Numbered from the stretch's first letter, positions 1-12,730 are shown. The stretch is 64,000 bases of DNA from Xestospongia bergquistia (GCA_963965975.1 OZ014412.1:7502708-7566707); one strand, 5' to 3'. Translations and numbers: made by a program. Notes: generated from the sequence alone by a model not told the origin.

Positions 1-29
1 CCAGTGTGACAACTTTGGTGTCTGCCAAT

Positions 30-3000
30 ATGATGTGGCCATTGTTTGCAGTGAGTATAGTGACTTGTATTGTTGGAAGTAAGTTTGATTGTATTTGTGA
101 TCATCTCAAAGATCTACTAAGTACAGAATTGATTATTACCCAGAATGTATGAACTAAAATTATCTCTTTAAAGATGTAATTTTAGTGTCTCTCTCCTTGG
201 CAGGTCAAGGGACTCTTACATTCACAACTCATCCAGCTAGTCATGAAGTAGTACTAGGGGGATCTGTAACAATAACATGTAATGTATCAGATCCTAATGC
301 AGAGATCTATTGGCTATATGAGGATGTAGCCATTGACTCTTCAAATACTGACTACACAATTAGTGGTAGCAGTTTGATGATCAGTAATTTCACTATTTCA
401 AAATCAGGACATTATCGGTGTGCTACCAGTAATGACAATAGAGTGACAGTCCTCCTATCACATATTGCTTTATTAACTGCATTTAGTAAGTTGAGTTTTA
501 ATACACTTTCTCAAATGGTGGAAATTTAAATAGAATCATAATGTATAGATTTCTGTCATCAGAACACTTGTACTTCCATGTATTATACAAATATTGTACT
601 AAAGACACTTTTCAGACATCAAACCAATTAGATCTGATATTTGTACACTCCTTCATTGAAACAATGTAGTGTATAGTATATTGTATATGATGTTTACATC
701 TAGTAATGTAAAGTTATTCACTCAAAACTTTAACACATGTGTAGCAATTTCAATGAAGATGAAGGCAAATATTAGTAATAGTTTTGTTTTGTTCTTATAA
801 TTAATTATATAGATAATGGCCATAAATGGTTGTTTTTACTATCAATGTATAATAAAAATTATATATCAGCTTTTTATAATATAAAGGACATATACTAAAA
901 TTTGTCTGATGTAACACATTATGATATTATTTCTTTAGCTCAATGTACCTACTTTATGGAACCTCAAGACTTTACATCTTATCGAGTTCTTACCACACTA
1001 TCTGACAATACTGTACAACCAGTTGGTCGTGCTGCAGTACCGTTTGAATGTGAACTAGGAAAACCTTTTTATGCTACTGTTCGACCAAACATTACATGGG
1101 AAGTTCATTTCTCAAATGGTGAAATGACTGAAATTGTCAACAGTCACCCATTAGATGTTATATATGGAATACAATTCAACAATAAGGGTTATTTGCAAAT
1201 ACATTTTCCAAATGTTAGTCAACACAATGATACCAAAGTAAGATGCATTTCTACAAATCCTTTAAGCCAACAAGAAAAGATCTATAGTAACTGGGCTAGA
1301 GTAATAATATTGGGTAAGTTTAAAGTAAACTGTTTATGTATATATATTTGGTGAATAAAAATTGATTAGTTGATTTAACCAATATATGGATATACAGATT
1401 ATATGTAGCAAATATCTTTGATGTAAAAAGGAAACATAAGTTTGTTCTGTTTATGTATAGCTTATTATGGAAAGAAATAATATTCTTATTTATTCTTAAG
1501 CTAAACAAGATGTTGGGTCACTTCAATGTATTTTGTAGGGATTCATGAAAGCAATGATGTCTATGAATCAGTTAAATGATGACCTATTCATTTTTAAAGT
1601 AATATAATCCAAACTTTGATCATAAGTATTATTAATCTTTAATAAAATTTAAAAAATAATTTTTAAGGTTAAAACAATGGCAGTTTGATTGTATTACTTT
1701 TAAAATAAATATATCATTTTAACTGATTCATAGACAGTGTTTGTTTTGCATGCATCCCTACAAAAGATATTGAAGTAAATAAATTAATTCATCAAAAACA
1801 GTCCTGGCCCAGTTAGCATCTTATTTGTCAATTAAAATCATTTCACTACATAGTATATATAAGTAGCTATCAAAACAGACTTATGTTTAGTTTTGTTACA
1901 TTCAACCTGTACAACCATGTATTGGTTAAATCATCCAATCAGTTTGACTAGTTATATACATATAGTTAGTTCTCTTTGTTGAGGTAGACACAAGTCAGAC
2001 TAATAAGAGTCTAATAAAATTTTTTTCACTGCTAGCATTAAATATCACATTAAAAACTTCATGAGTACAATTAAAAGTAAAGATATTGATCAAACTTTAC
2101 TAGACAAAACTACAAAATTGATGGAGTGACCACTTTTCAAAGATTTAGCCTTACTTTGGATGACTGATATCTTCTAACATACAAATATATTCATACATTA
2201 AAGAATTTTTGATGTGTTAAATAAAAAACATGCCTAATCATTATAATTATGATTATTATATGAACTTTATAATTGTCCTCTATTGACTGTTATTATTATC
2301 ATTCTTTCTGACTTAGATGAGATCTTTCCAGTGTCACAAGCAACATTTTCATATGATGCCATTGTTCAGAAACCTCCACCACATGTATGGGACGAGGGTC
2401 TAGGAACTGGAACAGTCTTGCCATGTCTTAAAGATAATGGTAATTTTAGTGTGCTAACTCCTGGGTGAGTTAATTCTAAGATATTTATAATATTATGCTT
2501 TTAATTAGGTGGAAACTTTCTTCAGAATTTAATATATACTACAATGTTGAAACTTTGAGACCAACAAGATCTGATGTTGCATTTGTAGGATATACTAACA
2601 TGTGGTTAAATCTAACTAACAATAATTTAGTGGGTGATACAATATTTAGTCTTGTAAATAAACAGCCAGGGTCTGGAGTTAATGTGAAAACTACTAAAAT
2701 TATACAACGTATGTCTCTTGTTACATATGCAGTTTAAATATCTTTTGTTTTTTCAGGTCCAGCACACGTTCTACCTCCATTTAAAGTTGACCAACTAACT
2801 AAAGTAGCTTATACTGAAGCACCTATCACATTGTCCTTTGTGGTAACTGATGGTGGGAATATTGAGTCAGTTCAATGGTGGAATGATGGTGTCCTTATTA
2901 CCAATACTGGAAGGTTCTCCATTGATTCAAATACTGGGGCTCTCACTATTAATGATACAACTTTTGATGACTCTTGCTTCTATCAAGCTGAAGTAATGAC

Positions 3001-5330
3001 TGATCAATCTGTTTGTGCTGAGCTCAAAAATTTTCTACTCACTGTAAAAAGTAAGACAAGAACTTAACAACATTTAAGAACATTTTATTAGAAAGAACAT
3101 TATTGATTATGTGGTCTAAAAACCAAACTGTTGTGTTAACCAAAAATGTCCAAACTAGAATTAGCTTTGTTGCAAGACAAGCATAAAAACACACATTCTA
3201 TAAGCTCATGCTACATTATTCAACATTGAGGACACTTCTATACTAAGTACACTGTTCCCAAGATTTCAGTGTCTATTATAGAAATGTTTTGCTTCATTTA
3301 TCATCACACAAGTTTGTTGCAAGAAATATTACTGTAAATTCCTCCATTTCTTTATTGTAGTTGGACCAGCCCACGTCATATCCAGTACTGACAATTTCAT
3401 TGCCCATCAATCATCTAAAATTACATTGGAATGTGTAGCAAGTGGAGTTCCATCCATAACATACTCATGGCGTCAAGATGGTATCGTATTGACCAATGGA
3501 GGACGAATTCAGGGAGCTAACACCTCCCTGCTAGTCATCTTCTCAATGATGGTCACAGATATCGGACATTATGAGTGTCATCCAGAAAATAGTATATATA
3601 CTTTCAACTATTCAACAACTGAAGTTGGCATCAAAAGTGAGTCTATGCTAGAATGAATGGACGGACAGATAGATAGATGAATGGACAGACAGATAGATAA
3701 ATGAATGGACAGGTAGATAGATAGATGAATGGACAGATAGATAGATAGATGAATGGACAAACAGATAGATAGATGAATGGACAGACAGATAGATAGATGA
3801 ATGGATGAATGGGTAGGTAGATGGACAAATAGATTGATGGGGTTCATTCCAAGAAGCCACTTTGTGGTTTCTGTTGTGATAAATTAGAAGTTAGCTTTAA
3901 TTGAAAGATATTGTAATTACTGCTTCACTTTAAAGAAACTGTAGAATTCATTAATTAAGAACTCCATAAGTTACTATATCATTGTAATAGCAAGCCTGTG
4001 CAACCTCCATTATATGTGAGCTGATGATGAACTTAGTGATGTGGTACTTGTGTTAGAATTAATTACAATTACTAATTACTCTACATATATTACTGAGCTA
4101 AATGCTCTATACTTAGATTAGTAATAAATCCATATAAAGTACTTGTCTTAACTCATTCATGCTAGTATACATATCTTGGTATAACACTTGTCCTTCTGTT
4201 TGTAGGAGTAATACTAACAAAGACATAATTTATTGTGATGGAATGTTATTAGTATGATTGTGATATGTCTAGAGAATTTGTAGTTATGTTCTCCCTCTTC
4301 TCTCTCTCTCTCTTTCTCAAACCTTTCTTAACATATTTTCTCATTCAGTATCACTTCCTGTCAATGGATCAACTCCACAGACAATTTCTAGTCTAGTTCC
4401 TGTAGCTCCTAGTGGATATAATATTATTCCACCTAATCCTAAGATCACCTTAACTTCATCTGGAGATTTAAAGACTATGATATTAAGTCCTGGTGACTCT
4501 GGAACCTACACTATTACATCTCCTGATTTCAATGGAACTATCATTATTGAACTGACAGTATTTGGTTAGTGAAAAGTAAACATCATCTACCTTGCACTTT
4601 CACTTCATTTTCATTGTCTAGAACCAGCATATGTTATTGATATTACTGATGATCAAACAGCTGCTAATGGTAGTACAGTTACAATAGAATGTACTGCTGG
4701 TGGTACTCCGAGTGACTTTACCTATCAATGGATGAAAAACAGTGTCATTATTTCAGGAGAAACAGGCTCAACATTAACAATATCTAGTGTTACTACCAGT
4801 GACATTGGACAATATAAATGTACACCTTTTAACTCAAGGGGTAGTACCAACAGTTCCTCTACCATTCTTAGTGTCAATGGTAAGGATTTAAATGGAAAAG
4901 TGTATATCCTAATTTGTTTCTACTTCCTCAGTTCCACTGACTATAAATGGATTATCTCCTCAAACAATACCTGGTCTAGTTCCTATAGCTCCTAATGGAT
5001 ACAGTATTATTCCATCTAATCCTAAGATTACCTTAACTTCATCTGGAGATATAATAACTACAATATTAGATTATAGTGATGCTGGAACCTATACTATTAC
5101 ATCTCCTGATTTTAATGGAGCTAGCGTTATAATTGTACTGACTGTACAAGGTTAGTTTTATATGTTCAAAATGATTTACAATCCTTCTATCAGGAAAAGC
5201 ATATGTTATTGATATTACTGATAGTCAAACAGTTGCTAATGGTAGTACAGTTACACTTGCACTTTGCACTTTCACTTATGACTTTTTTAATGGTAGTTTT
5301 CCTCTATGTTTCACAATTTCTAAGCGATGA
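30..5330 (+). CDS. Ig-superfamily surface or secreted protein (gene A), multi-exon
   Basis: Inferred exons are 30-78, 204-485, 939-1313, 2317-2464, 2509-2708, 2757-3050, 3361-3636, 4349-4564, 4622-4879, 4932-5150 and 5194-5330; joined they give about 817 codons in one frame. Exon 1 starts MMWPLFAV, a hydrophobic signal peptide. Exon 2 (C..W..HYRC), exon 3, exon 7 (C..W..HYEC) and exon 9 (C..W..QYKC) are Ig domains. Exons 4-5, 6, 8 and 10 are Ig-like but lack one or both Cys. Exons 8-9 and 10-11 are a tandem duplicate pair. The last exon matches exon 9 only up to about 5254, then runs into intron-like sequence and stops, so the final Ig domain is truncated. No TM exon follows, although stalk-like remnants do. 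Ig chains like this usually act in adhesion or recognition; the specific role is unknown. Internal exon calls are firm, the 3' end is not. Confidence 0.72.
486..938. other. intron of gene A, no gene seen
   Basis: AT-rich intron between two phase-1 Ig exons. The donor is GTAAGT-like and the acceptor is preceded by TTTCTTTAG. I see no other feature. Confidence 0.6.
1314..2316. other. long intron of gene A with a second copy at 60.2-61.4 kb
   Basis: AT-rich intron without a supported gene. Most of it recurs, diverged, between the decayed exon copies at 60.2 and 61.4 kb, showing that the duplicated segment carried introns as well as exons. The minus-strand open frame at 1320-1508 is low-complexity and is not called. 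Confidence 0.6.
3650..3838. repeat. minisatellite made of 4-nt steps (GATA/GACA/GAAT)
   Basis: Units of roughly 30-36 nt combine gatagatagatgaatggac-type blocks and repeat about five times just inside the intron after the Ig exon ending at 3636. The opposite strand is open in all three frames only because of this short-period composition. Confidence 0.85.
3839..4348. other. rest of gene A intron, with polypyrimidine tract
   Basis: AT-rich intron. A CT-rich run at about 4290-4325 lies shortly before the acceptor at 4347-4348. No gene is seen. Confidence 0.55.
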
Positions 5331-5416
5331 TTCAGATCCTGGTACTTTGAGATTTTATTTACATTGATCATCATTCCATAAATTGTAATCATGTGTTACA
5401 TAATATTCTTCCATAG

Positions 5417-5582
5417 AATTTAAGAATGCCTCAATAACAGGATCATCATCACTTGATTTAACATCTACAGGTATAAACAGTATAATACACTCTAAAATTT
5501 TAAATCTAAACTTCTTTTTTGCAAAGACTTAAAGACTATATCATCAACAAGATTACTTAGTTCATCATCAATCAATACAGAT
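5417..5582 (+). pseudogene. remnant of receptor stalk mini-exons
   Basis: Two Ser/Thr-rich phase-1 mini-exons (5417-5470 and 5527-5582) match the stalk exons of gene F at 32968-33012 and 33072-33149. The second is cut short relative to its counterpart. The DNA then continues as sequence resembling the 3' UTR that follows receptor tail exons (compare 33750-33910), so the TM and tail exons appear deleted. It could still be spliced to gene A as a terminal piece, but no stop or TM exon is arranged for that. Confidence 0.5.
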
Positions 5583-5784
5583 GTAAGCTATACTTACTTT
5601 TATGTTATATGTGACTTCTTTATCCTTACATTGAACATTTTAGTAATAAGAATTTGTTTAGTTATGCATACATTTATCAATGGTCTAATGATCAAGAAAC
5701 ATGTCTATAATATTGAGTTTTGTGTCTAAAATATATTATGTATGTAGACTTTATTATCATGTTGACTGTAAATAGTTTAGCAAA
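5583..5784. other. receptor 3'-UTR-like sequence, displaced
   Basis: The stretch resembles DNA just downstream of the receptor stop codons at 14949 and 33742, including a shared segment reading ctttatccttacattgaaca. No coding region is seen. It ends at a jump into Calx-beta exon sequence. Confidence 0.55.
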
Positions 5785-6990
5785 AACGTTTTCATTACCA
5801 TGTTTTTTAAATGTGACCTTCAGTTTACACAAACAACTACATCACAGAGCTTCTCTATGACATTAGCTACTAGTGGAAACAACTTTGCTCTTGAAGATAC
5901 ACTACATTTTACTCTTGTGTTGTCTGTTACTTCCTCCACCTTCAGTGATTATACAGTTATTGTATTAAGTTCAGCTAATGTTATAATAGATGATTTAGAT
6001 TGTGAGTAAAGCAGATAATTACATGTACATGTGTTATTGTATATGATAACAATATTGATTATAGCCTTGAATATAAATAGAGCAGTGAGAACTATATACA
6101 TATTGATAACTTGCTCCCTATATGCAACTATATAGTTAGTCTGTAATATAAATCAATACTGATCCTTTTTTCTCTCTGTCAATCAGACTATTGCTCTGTT
6201 TTATTAGTTATCAGGATAAGATTTGATGAAGAACAACTTCATGAAGCTCAAGAATCTTCTGGATGAGTGATTAATGATAATACTATAGTAGCACCTAATA
6301 TTGGTATGATAATAATATTATGAATCAGTGATAATTCTAACTGTTACTAGATTATATTGATGGAGAGACAGTTACAAAGACATTTACAGCTGAAAGTACA
6401 GACAATGAAAGAACATTTGAATTTACAATCATAAATGATAAAACTGTTGAACTCTTTGATCTTTTTATAACTGTTAGTGATCTTCGAGTACGAAGCTATG
6501 GTTATGCTGTAATCTCTGATGATGACAGTATGTTGGTATATTTATTGTTTAATATGTTTTTCTTAGAATTTAAGGAAATACAACATAAAATATATGAAGG
6601 TGAAAATGTAACATTGATTGTGGAAGATAAGCAAGGATTTATAGGTGGTGTTAGTGGAGTACTTGAATATCAATTGTTAGGAGTTTCCTAGTACTTTGTG
6701 ATTTTTACAGTTACAACTATAGACAGTAGTATCATTGTTTTTAAAAATGATCTCATTGTGTCATTGTAGATGTTGACTTCATTGTCAATCAAAGTCTATA
6801 TCAGTTAATTTACATATGCTTTTAATAACACTTTAACAGCATTCCTATACTATTTCACAGTCTCAATGGTAACATTATTGAGAGATCTGAAACTGTTGTT
6901 CTAGAAATTAGTCTCCATAAGACTGATAGATTAATTCACGATGATGTTGAATATGTTACTATCGAAATAAAATACTTAGAAAAATAACGC
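5785..6990 (+). pseudogene. decayed Calx-beta receptor fragment (exons 4-8 equivalents)
   Basis: The order matches exons 4 to 8 of the receptors. An exon-4 copy (about 5785-6001, ending IIDDLD) is open. An exon-5 copy near 6211-6306 has an in-frame TGA and an internal deletion. An exon-6 copy (about 6350-6530, ending ISDDDS) is readable. An exon-7 copy (about 6570-6712) ends at a TAG, and an exon-8 copy (6772-6988) is frameshifted. There is no signal peptide exon. The fragment is probably non-functional. Its 3' part is repeated at 61560-62000 and, inverted, at 13415-13885. Confidence 0.75.
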
Positions 6991-8290
6991 GTGTTTACTC
7001 AGAATACTGTGACTATTGAGTTAATACTGAGTTGTCAATGTACATAGCTGAATATATCGAGTCTTACAAACTTATAACTGATAAAAGTGGACAACTATAA
7101 TTTTAATATTTAAACTAATAAACAAACATTAAACATAACTATTGTTTGGTTATTATATGTTCTATGTTGTTCATTGAACATTAGAGGTCTGAATATAATC
7201 TGTATGAGTCCAAAAAGCTGTACTATTTTTCTTGTTTTAAATACTATATGTTTTTAAAACAACAATAGGTTCCTTGTAAGAAAAGAAATATCAATAACAT
7301 GTAACGAGTTCAAGTTTATGCATAATATATATTTAGTAAATTACTTGGGTTAAGTACAATATTAATATCATATTGGACAGTACAGACTAAATGGTAAATA
7401 GTAAAAATATATTATAATACTGGGATATTGTTTCATATTAGTACTAATCAAAGGGGCGTAGGTTTTGAGGAAGCCTTGTCAAGATACATGGCTACATAAA
7501 CCTAATTTATTGTTGTTTATTCATTTGTTAAATATATTAAACTCTTAGTGCAGTAAAACATTTTGTCTAATAACAATGTTACTAATGACGAAATGCCAAC
7601 AGGATGTTATTGGAAATGTTTAGTGTCTAAATATACACAGTTTGTTTGTCTTGCTGAGTGATCTATTAACTGTATGATAGCCTATCGTATCACAATTAGA
7701 AAGGAAAGCATTTGAAAAGAAGTTCATTTGAAAATTAAAGGCTAACCTTACTTTCTGATAGACACTACTGACATTGATATTGTTGATGTTACTACAAATA
7801 TAATACAATATTGTTTATGAAGGAATATGTTGAATGATTCACATATTACTAAGAGAAATCATTGTTTATTGCTTATGGAAAACATTATTATTAAAGTCTA
7901 AATATAATATTATTCACTAGTCTAATGCTATTAGTGTTTGTAAATACATAATTCAACTTGATTTATTAAGTGTCTGATCTTTTCTATATAATGTTTATTG
8001 TTATTAAATATATATTTATATGTAACTATTATCAATAAAATAATAGTAAATACAAGTTAGTCCATTAACAATGTAACTAATGACAAAGAAGTCTACAAGA
8101 AGTTTAGTTTAGTTAAAATATCTGCTTTGTTAGCTTTGCTGAGTGACCCATTAACTAGATAAATAGTCTAGTGTGAAAACAGCAGTACAATCAGACAATA
8201 GAATAACATATTTGGAAGCATCAGATTCACTATCTGGACTGAACTGCTTTAAGAAGAGAACTTGCTAAAGGCTACTAACGTTTTGTTAAG
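6991..8290. other. intergenic, paralogous upstream region of gene B
   Basis: No gene is supported. The stretch is closely similar to 61890-63200 (upstream of gene J) and more distantly to 20450-21833 (upstream of gene E), so it travelled with the gene starts. The last 60 nt hold a block shared among receptor starts, listed separately. Confidence 0.65.
8231..8280 (+). promoter_or_regulatory. conserved block just before the gene B start codon
   Basis: The sequence ggactgaactgctttaagaa and the following agagaact..ctaaaggct recur before the start codons of E (about 21780-21825), F (about 25712-25755) and J (about 63146-63185). It is probably 5' UTR or core promoter. Conservation could also reflect recent duplication alone. 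Confidence 0.45.
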
Positions 8291-11200
8291 ATGACTAATA
8301 CAGCAACTTTCCTGTTGTTCATTCTCTTGCCTACAACAGGTATGCAGGCCCCATTTAATATTATTAACTATATAAGATTGTCAGCACTAGCCCAGGTAAC
8401 ACTCAATGAAGATGATATAGTACAATGTTTCAATGATGTTACATCATGTAATGCTAACAGTAATGTAATGATGATAACTGCTGGACAATGTTGCAATACA
8501 ACTGGAGGACCTTCTAGACGTGTGAGAGTTGTTTCTTTTTGTACTAGTTGTTTTGGTGAGTTTATTATTATAATAAATATAAATTATGTCAAAAGAATCA
8601 ATTTACTGAAATAATTTAGTTATAATATATATAATAATACTTAAATTTAATTAAAGCAAAAACTAATATTTCCATAGAATAATAAAGTGCAAGTAATAGT
8701 AAACAATATTGTAATATTAGACAATTTAACATAAACTCAAAAACTTTCAAGTTTTGTTTGTTTCATTTTGTCAATACATATTATTAATCAGTAAATAAAT
8801 TATTAATATTCTATATTGTGTAGTTGTTACATTCAGTCAGGGATCATATTTCTTTGGACCTGATAGCAAAGGAGAAACTGTTCCTTTTCCAATAACTGTT
8901 TCATATTTTTCTGGTACTGGTAACTATAATGTTAGACTCAGGGTTAAGAATAACCCAGATCCGTTACCAAGTGAGGTCTTTGTTACAATAAAATCAAAGT
9001 TATCATTGTTTTTTAGATCGTCGACGTTTCATTACCACGTTTTCAACAAATTACCTTCAGTATACCCCAACAACTACATCACAAAACTTCTCTATGACAT
9101 TAGCTACTAGTGGAAACAACATTGCTCTTGAAGATGCACTAAATTTTACTCTTGTGTTATCTGTTATTTCCTCCACCTTCAGTGGTGGTTTTACAGTTAT
9201 TGTATTGAATTCAGCTAATGTTATAATAGATGATTTAGATGGTGAGTAAATCAGATAATTACATGTACATGTGTTGTTGTATATGATAACAATATTGATT
9301 ATAGTCCTGAATGTTAGAGCACTGAGAACAATACATATTGATAATTTGGTCCCTATATGCAACCATATAGTCTGTAAAACAAATCTATATTGGTTCTATT
9401 ACCTTCTTTTTTTCTTTCTGTCAATTAAATTTTTTTCTAATGATGCTAATACTGTTATTTACTTTTATTAGCTATCAGTATAACATTGGAAAGAGTATGT
9501 CATGAGACTCCAGAATCTTCTGGACGTGTGTCTCAGGTAGTTAAGCGTGATTCTACTCCATTTGCTACTTCATTTAATGTGACTATAACTACAAGAGAGT
9601 ATAGTGGAGATCCTTCATATTTGTCTCAAGATAAATCAATAGCAACACCTAATTTTGGTATGACAATAATATTATGAATTAGTGATAATTCTAACTGTTA
9701 CTAGATTATATTGATGGTGAGACAGTTACAAAGACATTTACAGCTGAAAGTACAGATAGTGTAAGAACATTTGAACTTACAATCATAAATGATTATACTG
9801 TTGAATTGGATGAACTTTTTGATGTTTTTATAACTGTTAGTGATCCTAGAGTAATTATAGAAAGAGATGTAGTTTTTGCTGTTATCTCTGATGATGATAG
9901 TATGGCTATATATCATATTGTGTGTATACTATATTTTGTTGCTCTATAGAATTCAGTATTGGTTTTAGTCAAACAGAGTACACAACACACGAAGGTAAAA
10001 ATATAAATTTAATTGTAAGTGAGTATCAAGGATTCATTGGTGGTGGTGGACTTGGTGGAGTACCTAAAGAACGTCTAACTGGAACTTTCCTGTTATTTAT
10101 TGATATAGATAGCTCAGCTGATGAAAGTTAGTATTATTTCTAGAAAGAAAGTATCTCATATTGTCACTATAGATGTTGACTTTACAATCAACAAAATCCT
10201 TCCTCAATTCACATACTCTCCTAATAACACTATCAACGATATTTCTGTACCATTTCATAGTATTAATGATGGTGTTCTTGAGAGATCTGAAATAGCTGTC
10301 TTAGAAATAAGACTTGTACAAACTGACCGTTTTATTCTTATTCACAATAGTATTGTCCAATATGTAACTATCACAATTTTGGATAACACTGGTAAGATTT
10401 GCATTACATATGAATATTAAATATTTAGTGGTGAAATTCTCATGGTTGAGAACGATACCTGTGTGTAATTAAATGATTATTAAAATAATCAAAACTAGCA
10501 CACACAAATTCTTGTTACTATAACCTGTATATATATTACATATAAAATATATGTCTATCTATAGTGGCCACAGTGAAGTTGTCTGCTAATAAATATAATA
10601 TATCAGAGTCAGTTGGAATATTTCCAGGAGTACAGGTGTGTGCAGACTTAATTAATTCAACTCTGGGATCTGGTCAAACATTACAAGTTAATTTTCTTCT
10701 TAATGATGGATCAGCATTGAGAAATCGTAAGAGTTGGATAATAAAACTTTAATGTTTATTGAGATACTATTTTTTAGAGGATTATTTTCAAAGTATTTTT
10801 GATTCTAAGTTTTTTACATTTTTTGGACCCGATACACGAGCATGTACTACTATCAGAATTATAGATGACAACATCAGAGAACATTTACTTGAGTTCTTCA
10901 ATATAACATTACTACCTTATGATCCAAATACTAGTCCTACTCCAGGTTATACAGGACTAACTGTAGATACAACTCCTTCAACTATGTGTATAGAAGATGA
11001 TGATGGTAAGTTGATTTGATCAATCTGTCAGTCACATTTAATACCTGAGCAGAAACCGAGGTTAGATTTGAGCGATCATATGTCACATTCTCTGAAGCTG
11101 ATGGTAATCAATATATTTATATTATACTAGATGGAAGACAATTATCAAACAATAAAGTTGTGGAAGTTTTTGATATTAAAACAAGTAATCATTTGCTAGA

Positions 11201-11688
11201 AGTCAATATAATAATATTTAGAGACCTTGATAACTTTCATTTCTTTTTCAGATCAAACATTTGGAACATTTACAATTGTTAGCGGTACACCTCCTCAAAG
11301 ACAAGCTGTTTTTTTTCCTGTTGTCAATAACAATATTGCTCTGGAATTAGATAAATTGACACAACTTGGTTTAAGAAATTACAGTATACTTCCAATAGGA
11401 AATCCATTTACAATGAATGTAACAGTTGTGGATGATGATGGTAAATGAAAAATAAATATCAGAATCTTACTAAGTAAAAGTACTTCTGCTATTTGTTATC
11501 TATGTAATATACCTCACATAATAGAAAGTGGGAGTACATTATGATAGTAAATTAGCATCAACTCCATTGAGCATATCTTCACGCAGATAACCTTTACCTA
11601 GAAATAAAGGACATGTCTGCAACCAGGACAACTTCAGCCTGATGCCAATGAGTCCAGAATAGGGTGGTTCCACTGTGTATATATATGC

Positions 11689-11721
<33 letters not shown>

Positions 11722-12297
11722 TAATTATATATATACATGCATACACATGTGGCCAAAAGAATTATAAGCAAGTAAAAATCAAGTTTTAGCATCATAGCTC
11801 ATTGGAAGAAAGTAGTAATATCATGTATTAATATGTGTCTATCTTTCTATAGTGGCCACAGTGAAGTTGTCTTCTAGTAAATATAATACGTCAGAGTCAA
11901 TTGGAGGAGTACAGGTATGTGCAAACTTAATTAATGCAACTCTAGAATGTGGTCAAAGATTGGAAGTAAATTTTGTTCTTATTAATGGATCAGCATTGGA
12001 AGACCGTAAGAGTTATACAATAAACTTTAATGTTTATTGAGATGTCATTTTTTAGAGGATTATTCTCTATTCCCTTTTGAACATCGTTATTTTACTTTTA
12101 TTGCATCCAGTACACAAGCATGTATTGCTATCAGAATTAGAGATGACAACATTAGAGAACCTTTACTTGAGTTCTTCAATATAACGTTACTACCTTATGA
12201 TCCAAATACAAGTCCTACTCCAGGTTATACAGGACTAACCATAGATACAACTCCTTCAAGTATTTGTATAAAAGATGATGATGATAAGTTTAACTGA
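8291..12297 (+). CDS. Calx-beta receptor-like gene B, ends at a lost splice donor
   Basis: Exons: 8291-8339, 8385-8555, 8824-8970, 9017-9241, 9472-9657, 9705-9899, 9950-10126, 10173-10391, 10565-10726, 10778-11005, 11053-11184, 11252-11440, 11853-12005, 12056-12297; about 824 codons with no internal stop. Order: signal peptide MTNTATFLLFILL with an ALA-Q cleavage site made across intron 1; a Cys-rich module (QCFND..SC, QCC, FC..CF); then six Calx-beta domains, mostly split over two phase-1 exons and closing in DDL/DDD-type ends. The last exon should be followed by a GTAAG donor, but the site at 12284 reads ATAAG, so reading continues to TGA. With no TM exon the product would be secreted. AATAAA lies at 12668. 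Family roles are Ca2+-dependent adhesion or recognition; the exact function is unknown. Gene B and the 3' fragment at 13909 were probably once one gene. Confidence 0.78.
11441..11852. other. intron of gene B with a TA microsatellite
   Basis: The intron contains (TA)n at about 11678-11720 and a conserved stretch (11590-11670) that recurs in the matching introns at 28300-28390 and 30820-30900. No gene is seen. Confidence 0.6.
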
Positions 12298-12490
12298 CCA
12301 ATTTGTCTGCCATCTTTTCATTCTGTTTAGCAGAAACTGTACATGTTTATTTTGATTATATAGTTATATTTTTGATCTTAGTACATTTTATAAAACTAAA
12401 AATGTCTCCATTAAATGTGTGTTCTGATTAATTTAGTGTTTGAATTTAGTTATTTCTGCTTTTAGTAGATTCTAAAAAATATAAAAAGTT

Positions 12491-12532
12491 ACAAAGTTAC
12501 TGATTTATTTGATATTAAATCAGTAACTTTGT
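12491..12532. repeat. perfect 17-bp inverted repeat (hairpin)
   Basis: Arms acaaagttactgattta (12491-12507) and its exact reverse complement (12516-12532) are separated by 8 nt. It could form a stem-loop or be part of a small inverted-repeat element. I cannot assign a family. Confidence 0.8.
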
Positions 12533-12730
12533 ATTTCTCACATTTAAGATGGTACTTCTAGTCAGGAAAAGTGTGTCCTAACATAAATCTAGTGTATAAA
12601 TTATAAAGAGATTTGATTTGTAAATTCAAATCATGGTCAAGAAGTGAAAAGATCTTCATTATAACTTAATAAACCTGATAACATTTGAAAACATAAAGTA
12701 TTATACAGGACCAAAAAGACATGATATTTA

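Noticed and set aside
3608..3860. Three overlapping minus-strand open frames (Ile/Tyr/Leu/Ser-rich)
   Set aside because: They are a product of the GATA/GACA/GAAT minisatellite, which has no stops in any minus frame.
8291..12297. Identity as a known sponge aggregation factor
   Set aside because: Those proteins also use Calx-beta domains, but the six-Cys start, the Ig/FN3 and TM or GPCR ends seen in the paralogs, and the lack of any recognised aggregation-factor C-terminal domain argue against assigning that name.
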